From positions 1 through 42,082 of the forward strand of contig CAYOTM010000006.1 in the NCBI GenBank assembly GCA_964406935.1: DNA of 42,082 nt. The letters run 5' to 3'. The notes beneath the pieces are model-generated. The model did no database searches. It worked only from the letters and a program-made list of their open reading frames with translations, and was not told where the DNA came from. Source of the DNA: PWHG01 sp964406935 (lineage in GTDB: Bacteria; Patescibacteriota; Patescibacteriia; Patescibacteriales; UBA12465). Within the stretch, counting starts at the first letter, position 1; the number at the start of each line of letters is the position of its first letter. Below, in pieces: positions 38,783-42,082 of this stretch. The position numbers and the translations under genes are program-made.

Positions 38783-39556
38783 TTAAATAGTTATTATTTT
38801 ATGTTTATTAAACTTGCTATTTGTATTAAATGAATCTATTCTGCTAAACCAAGTTATTAATCTTTTCTTTAATTCAAAAGTTTTTTCTAGCTCCCAGCGC
38901 TGCTTAGTTCCTGATTTGTTAAGCTCTGACCAATAATTGATAAATTTGAGCATCTCTTCTTTTACAAGGCCCCCATCTAAACCTTGAGATGTTAATTTTT
39001 CAAAAAGCTCTTTCCTGTGTTCAGAGTTAGTATTATTTAAAAAATCTTCAGTTATGTTAGATGGTGAAATTAATATCTCCTTTTCTTTACTTTCTTTTAC
39101 TTTACTTTTCTTTTCTTTGCTTTGTGGAGTTTCTGCCACAGAAACACCGCTAGTGCGGATACTTAAAAATTTCCCACTTTCATCTCTAGGTAACCTTGAG
39201 GCAAAGTCTTTATTTCTTATGCGCTTATCAATAAGTGGCTGCATTCTTTTATTGAGACTCTCGCAACTAATTAAACCATTATCGTTCTGGATAAGCTCAA
39301 GTTCTTCCATTAGACTTATTATTTTTTTTAGTTTTTCAGTTTCTATGCCAAAGTCACTAGCTAACATTTTCCATTCCATTTCTTTTTTGAGAGTAAATTC
39401 AAAGTTTTCCGAAGCAGTTAATGTTTCTAGTAGCATACAATAGGAATTATAACCCTCTGCTCCAAGGTCTTGCCTAAGGGCTTTAATTTTACGATGATTC
39501 CTCATTGAATTATCGTGGCTGAAATACTCAGCATTGTTCTTATTTGGTCTAGCCAT
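38783..39556 (-). CDS. DUF4373 (Lin1244/Lin1753-like) replication-type protein
   Basis: 257 residues. The N-terminal domain (about 10-120) has the pattern YFSHDNSMRNHRKIKALRQDLGAEGYNSYCMLLETLTAS, then DFGIETEKLKKIISLMEELELIQNDNGLISCESLNKRM. This matches the Lin1244/Lin1753 winged-helix domain seen in phage and ICE replication-initiation proteins. A linker and a C-terminal region (HRKELFEKLTSQGLDGG, LKKRLITWFSRIDSF) follow. The likely role is DNA binding at an origin or replisome loading for the element. It begins the visible operon with the 38449 gene. Confidence 0.75.
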   Translation of the reverse strand: MARPNKNNAEYFSHDNSMRNHRKIKALRQDLGAEGYNSYCMLLETLTASENFEFTLKKEMEWKMLASDFGIETEKLKKIISLMEELELIQNDNGLISCESLNKRMQPLIDKRIRNKDFASRLPRDESGKFLSIRTSGVSVAETPQSKEKKSKVKESKEKEILISPSNITEDFLNNTNSEHRKELFEKLTSQGLDGGLVKEEMLKFINYWSELNKSGTKQRWELEKTFELKKRLITWFSRIDSFNTNSKFNKHKIITI

Positions 39557-39636
39557 AAAAGTAACGTTTTGACTTAAAATTGTGTTAAAAGGTATTGGGA
39601 GTCATAAAACGATAGTCTGCGCGTTTAAGGGCAAAT

Positions 39637-39870
39637 TTAACTCTGTTTTATACCCTCCTCAGGCCTTTTTGAGATGCTTCTAATAAAGGAGAGGATTTCT
39701 TTTTTATCACTTTTATCGTAATCATCCTTATCTACTAATAGTGGAAAGTGATAGTAAAGATTTTTTCCACTAAAGCCTTGCCCATAAACTGCTTCATTAA
39801 AACAGATAATTGAAGATAAATCTGGTTTTTTGGCTTGTATGGCGTGGAAACGTCTGTTAATTGATTTCAT
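39637..39870 (-). CDS. Unknown 77-residue element protein
   Basis: No family recognised. MKSINRRFHAIQAKKPDLSSIICFNEAVYGQGFSGKNLYYHFPLLVDKDDYDKSDKKEILSF, with aromatic residues and a polar end. The N-terminus (NRRFHAIQAKKPDLSSIICFNEAV) resembles short conserved proteins next to DUF4373-type genes in other elements, but this is a loose impression. Its ATG lies 15 nt before a minus-strand terminator, so it may have its own promoter. Confidence 0.55.
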   Translation of the reverse strand: MKSINRRFHAIQAKKPDLSSIICFNEAVYGQGFSGKNLYYHFPLLVDKDDYDKSDKKEILSFIRSISKRPEEGIKQS

Positions 39871-39885
39871 ATAATTTTTAATTAA

Positions 39886-39915
39886 TAAAAAAAATGTAGC
39901 CTGTTATAACTACAT
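39886..39915 (-). terminator. Terminator between two element genes
   Basis: On the minus strand ATGTAG (39910-39915) pairs with CTACAT (39894-39899) around TTATAACAGG, followed by an eight-T run. It ends the 39948-40802 transcript. Confidence 0.65.
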
Positions 39916-39947
39916 CCTAATTTAATTAAAATTATTACTATATCGCA

Positions 39948-40802
39948 CTAAGTGGGTACCACTTTCTGTCTCCTTTTTCTTTCTCTCGACTTGACTTGGT
40001 ATATGTATTCGTACCCTATTACGCTATCACCAACTTTTCTGTCCGTATTTAATTTTTTTCTCACGTCTTCTATAGACACCTTAGTATCTTTGTTAATATT
40101 TTTTAAAATATTTTTTCGTTTATCACCCAACTCTCTTAAATTTATCCAGTCATCATTCTTGTGTTTAAAGATGTTTATACTTTCTTGAATTTTTGTTCTA
40201 TTTTTTTTAATATATTCCTTTAAATCATTATTTGTTACAGCGGAGCTAAGCTTTAAAATAACAGGATACTTTTTTATCTCAGGCAATAGACTATTTGCAA
40301 TTTCAAGTCTATGTTTTAATTTTTTTTCCTGGACTAAGAGGTTTATAGTGAACCAGTAATCGTTAGATTTTGATATTTTTATCAAATTATTTTCTTGCAT
40401 AAAGTATTCTATCTCGTCAAAAATTTCTTGCTCTGAGCGTTCATCAAGATTATTTCCATATAAGACCCTATCTTTTATTAATAATAACAGACCTGGGTTG
40501 GCATTTATATTAAAGGGCCTATTTTCATTAAATTTTTCAAACATTGCGATCACATCTTCTATAAAATGTCCCGTGTTATTATAATTGTATTCCTTTGAGT
40601 TGTTATTTAAAAATTCTTTAGGAAATAAAAATAACGAAGAAAAAGAAAAGTCCCCCCTCTTTTGTCTATGACTTAGAGAATATCCATTGAGAGGTATTTT
40701 GTAGAACTTTCTAAGTTTGTCTACCTGATCCTTAAAATCATCCGCATTAATCAGAACCTTGAGATAGCGTATAAGCTTTTGAGAATTAGTAACTCTTCGC
40801 AT
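39948..40802 (-). CDS. Unknown 284-residue element protein
   Basis: No family recognised. It is a soluble, Lys/Asn-rich protein, predicted mostly helical. It has RYLKVLINADDFKDQVDKLRKFYKIP near the N-terminus, a patterned middle (HFIEDVIAMFEKFNENRPFNINANPG), and a strongly basic C-terminus (EYIYQVKSRERKRRQKVVPT) that could bind nucleic acid. It is the first gene on the minus strand left of the structured element and mod. The two regions read divergently from the 40803-40860 gap. Confidence 0.6.
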   Translation of the reverse strand: MRRVTNSQKLIRYLKVLINADDFKDQVDKLRKFYKIPLNGYSLSHRQKRGDFSFSSLFLFPKEFLNNNSKEYNYNNTGHFIEDVIAMFEKFNENRPFNINANPGLLLLIKDRVLYGNNLDERSEQEIFDEIEYFMQENNLIKISKSNDYWFTINLLVQEKKLKHRLEIANSLLPEIKKYPVILKLSSAVTNNDLKEYIKKNRTKIQESINIFKHKNDDWINLRELGDKRKNILKNINKDTKVSIEDVRKKLNTDRKVGDSVIGYEYIYQVKSRERKRRQKVVPT

Positions 40803-40863
40803 AATTAAAGATAGTATATCTTAAATTTACTATATTTTTATGAAAATCTCAATATAAGCCTGG

Positions 40864-40892
40864 TTGATTTTTTCTTTTTTTATTGGTAAATT
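40864..40892 (+). promoter_or_regulatory. Promoter of the structured leader and mod
   Basis: TTGATT (40864-40869), 17 nt, then TAAATT (40887-40892) with an upstream TGG (extended -10). The start is predicted near 40899, which is also the first base of the strong P1 helix. Confidence 0.4.
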
Positions 40893-41037
40893 AAATGTGC
40901 TACCACATTTCAATATTTTCGGTGAGAATAGCGCCCTTCTTGCGTCCGTTTATGGCCAGGAAGGGCGATATAGATGCACATAAACGGACATCTCACCGAT
41001 TTCCTAAGTGTGGTAGCCATTTGTATCGCCCTTTTTT
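40893..41037 (+). ncRNA. Candidate structured RNA with interleaved stems upstream of mod
   Basis: Four inverted repeats. P1: AAATG.GCTACCACATTT (40893-40910) with AAGTGTGGTAGCCATTT (41006-41022), 17 pairs with one bulged T and one G-U. P2: TCGGTGAGA (40919-40927) with TCTCACCGA (40991-40999), 9 pairs. P3: CGCCCTTC (40932-40939) with GAAGGGCG (40960-40967), 8 pairs. P4: GTCCGTTTATG (40944-40954) with CATAAACGGAC (40979-40989), 11 pairs. P3 and P4 are interleaved (pseudoknot order) inside nested P2 and P1. P1 can be replaced by the local hairpin AAATGTG/CACATTT. AAGGGCGATA (40961-40970) can instead pair with TATCGCCCTT (41024-41033), followed by T6, and GGTAGC (41012-41017) can pair with GCTACC (41063-41068) near the mod start. 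No known riboswitch or ribozyme is recognised. A DNA role (origin or recombination site) is also possible. Confidence 0.6.
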
Positions 41038-41070
41038 GTATTTAGCAAAAAAGAGGTATAGAGCTACCCT

Positions 41071-42082
41071 ATGCCAAATAATGAAAGAGAACTTCTTAAG
41101 CAGATTGAAGAGCTTAAAAGTGAAATAAAAAGATTAAAATCAAGAAAAAAATACGGTCTCGTCTGGGAGGAAAAAGAAGAGCAGGTTGTTTTAGATTGTC
41201 AAAACAAACTTCCAATTATTAAAGAAGTACAAGATAAAGCAATAGAAACTGATAAGAACAAACCAGTTAATATTTTAATTGAGGGTGATAATTATCACTC
41301 TCTTTCTGTTTTAAATTACACCCATAAAGGCAAAATTGATGTTATTTATGCGGACCCGCCATATAACACGGGAGCGAGCGATTGGAAATATAATAATAAT
41401 TTTGTTGATAAAGAAGACTCCTATAGGCATACAAAATGGCTATCTTTTATGAACCATCGTTTATTGTTAGCTAAAAATTTATTAAAAGAAGATGGTATTA
41501 TTTGTGTTACTATTGATGACTATGAAATGCCCAGACTCTGGCAATTATTGGAAGATATTTTTGGGGCGCAAAATCACTTAGGAACAGTCACTATTAGAAA
41601 TTATCCTAGTGGACGCAAAACAAAAAGGAAAATTGCTCAAATACACGAATACGCTTTATTTTTTGGGAAGTCTAAAGCTTCAATACAAAATTTAGAAAGA
41701 GAATTAACTGAAAAGTCTCATAAATATATCCAAGATAGCAATGGGGATTGGCATAGTCCTACAAATCTTAGAAAACAAGGCATAGATAGCACTGCAGTAA
41801 ATAAAAAAGGTAAATTATCGGATCGTTATTATCCTATTTATTTTAATCCTAAAACTAAAGAGGTTAGTTCAAAAAAGAAATTTGAAATAGAAATATTACC
41901 TATTGATCCACGAGGCGAGCAAAGAATTTGGAGAAGAGGAAAGGATGTTATTGATGAAATGTATAAGAATGGTGATATATGGGCACACGAAACTAAGCAC
42001 GGGTTTCAGATTTATTACAAATTTAAAGGAGGCCTTAATGGAGAGCCGCCAAAAAGTATATGGTATGATTCAAAATTCTCTG
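41071..42082 (+). CDS. Type III restriction-modification DNA methyltransferase (Mod), 5' part
   Basis: The frame starts at ATG 41071 and runs off the window without a stop; 337 codons are visible. An N-terminal coiled coil (ERELLKQIEELKSEIKRLKSRKKYGLVWEE) is typical of type III Mod proteins. LIEGDNYHSLSVLNYTHKGKIDVIYADPPYNTGASDW contains catalytic motif IV DPPY, and YRHTKWLSFMNHRLLLAKNLL and ICVTIDDYEM follow. Motif IV precedes motif I (expected beyond the edge), the beta-class order, giving N6-adenine methylation. Its partner res gene would lie further right. Start choice: ATG 41071 is preceded by AGAGG about 15 nt upstream, a weak ribosome binding site that lies inside the alternative pairing region of the leader. 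Confidence 0.93.
   Translation, partial: MPNNERELLKQIEELKSEIKRLKSRKKYGLVWEEKEEQVVLDCQNKLPIIKEVQDKAIETDKNKPVNILIEGDNYHSLSVLNYTHKGKIDVIYADPPYNTGASDWKYNNNFVDKEDSYRHTKWLSFMNHRLLLAKNLLKEDGIICVTIDDYEMPRLWQLLEDIFGAQNHLGTVTIRNYPSGRKTKRKIAQIHEYALFFGKSKASIQNLERELTEKSHKYIQDSNGDWHSPTNLRKQGIDSTAVNKKGKLSDRYYPIYFNPKTKEVSSKKKFEIEILPIDPRGEQRIWRRGKDVIDEMYKNGDIWAHETKHGFQIYYKFKGGLNGEPPKSIWYDSKFS

Larger units (their letters stand above)
36842..42082. mobile_element. Integrative element in tRNA-Val (left part)
   Basis: From the tRNA-Val 3' end to the window edge: integrase, excisionase-like HTH, an unknown protein, a DUF4373-type protein, two further unknown proteins, a structured RNA/DNA element and a type III DNA methyltransferase. 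The gene content is that of an integrated plasmid, phage-like or genomic-island element. The right end and any conjugation or capsid genes are outside the window. Confidence 0.75.

Noticed and set aside
40893..41022. CRISPR array or insertion-sequence ends
   Set aside because: The inverted repeats occur once, with no direct repeat-spacer pattern and no transposase gene.
40893..41037. Retron msr-msd, HDV-like or twister ribozyme as explanation of the structured element
   Set aside because: No reverse transcriptase is nearby. The order of stems lacks the P3/P4 hairpins of HDV-like ribozymes, and no conserved twister or hammerhead core is visible.
40895..41128. A 77-residue plus-strand frame across the structured element
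   Set aside because: It covers all four inverted repeats and overlaps the well-supported mod start. Its composition (MCYHISIF...CGSHLYRPF) is what translated palindromic DNA gives, and it shows no domain.

Overview
The window is an AT-rich, gene-dense bacterial chromosome segment. Several traits suggest a Candidatus Patescibacteria (CPR) genome, probably of the Parcubacteria type. Intergenic spacers are short, most start codons have AU-rich leaders without a Shine-Dalgarno sequence, and seven of the eight tRNA genes lack an encoded CCA. There is a tandem array of small VirB2/TrbC-like pilin proteins, and no biosynthetic pathway is visible. This placement is inferred from gene content; no 16S rRNA gene lies in the window.

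Bases 1-10,310 hold the replication-origin neighbourhood. In order these are tRNA-His, a 46-residue Cys-rich microprotein, tRNA-Arg, a SpoU/TrmH methyltransferase, a class A penicillin-binding protein, dnaN (broken by a run of 10 N), dnaA, then rpmH-rnpA-yidD-yidC divergent from dnaA, and finally a lipid-kinase-like protein and a bactofilin. Bases 10,490-18,820 hold further tRNAs, a decayed RBBP9-type hydrolase, thioredoxin reductase, a four-gene envelope glycan cluster (GT-B glycosyltransferase, EamA transporter, clan-A glycoside hydrolase, GT2 glycosyltransferase), an MFS transporter and lgt. Bases 18,969-23,480 hold PEP synthase, a predicted small RNA, a secreted 3D-domain protein with an attenuator-like leader, and a secreted coiled-coil protein of unknown function.

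Bases 23,547-30,558 carry seven consecutive T4SS-pilin-like genes, yraN, a membrane protein, a methyltransferase, a RodZ-like protein, an eighth pilin paralogue and an orphan solute-binding lipoprotein. Bases 30,668-36,641 carry comM/yifB, an SMC protein that appears to lack the hinge, a CMP-kinase-like gene and rplS. tRNA-Leu and tRNA-Val follow.

From tRNA-Val to the right edge lies an integrative element. It has a tyrosine integrase reading toward the tRNA 3' end, an excisionase-like HTH protein, a DUF4373-type replication-like protein, three orphan proteins, and the 5' part of a type III restriction-modification methyltransferase (mod). Directly upstream of mod is a roughly 130-bp element with two nested long stems enclosing two interleaved (pseudoknot-ordered) inverted repeats, plus alternative pairings with a U-tract and with the mod leader. 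This is the best candidate here for an undescribed regulatory RNA or folded DNA site.

Other second-tier signals are three TGTTC-N6-GAACA palindromes placed on the tRNA-Ala and trxB promoters, a roughly 77-nt small RNA with its own promoter and terminator, and promoter-plus-terminator leaders upstream of several genes.
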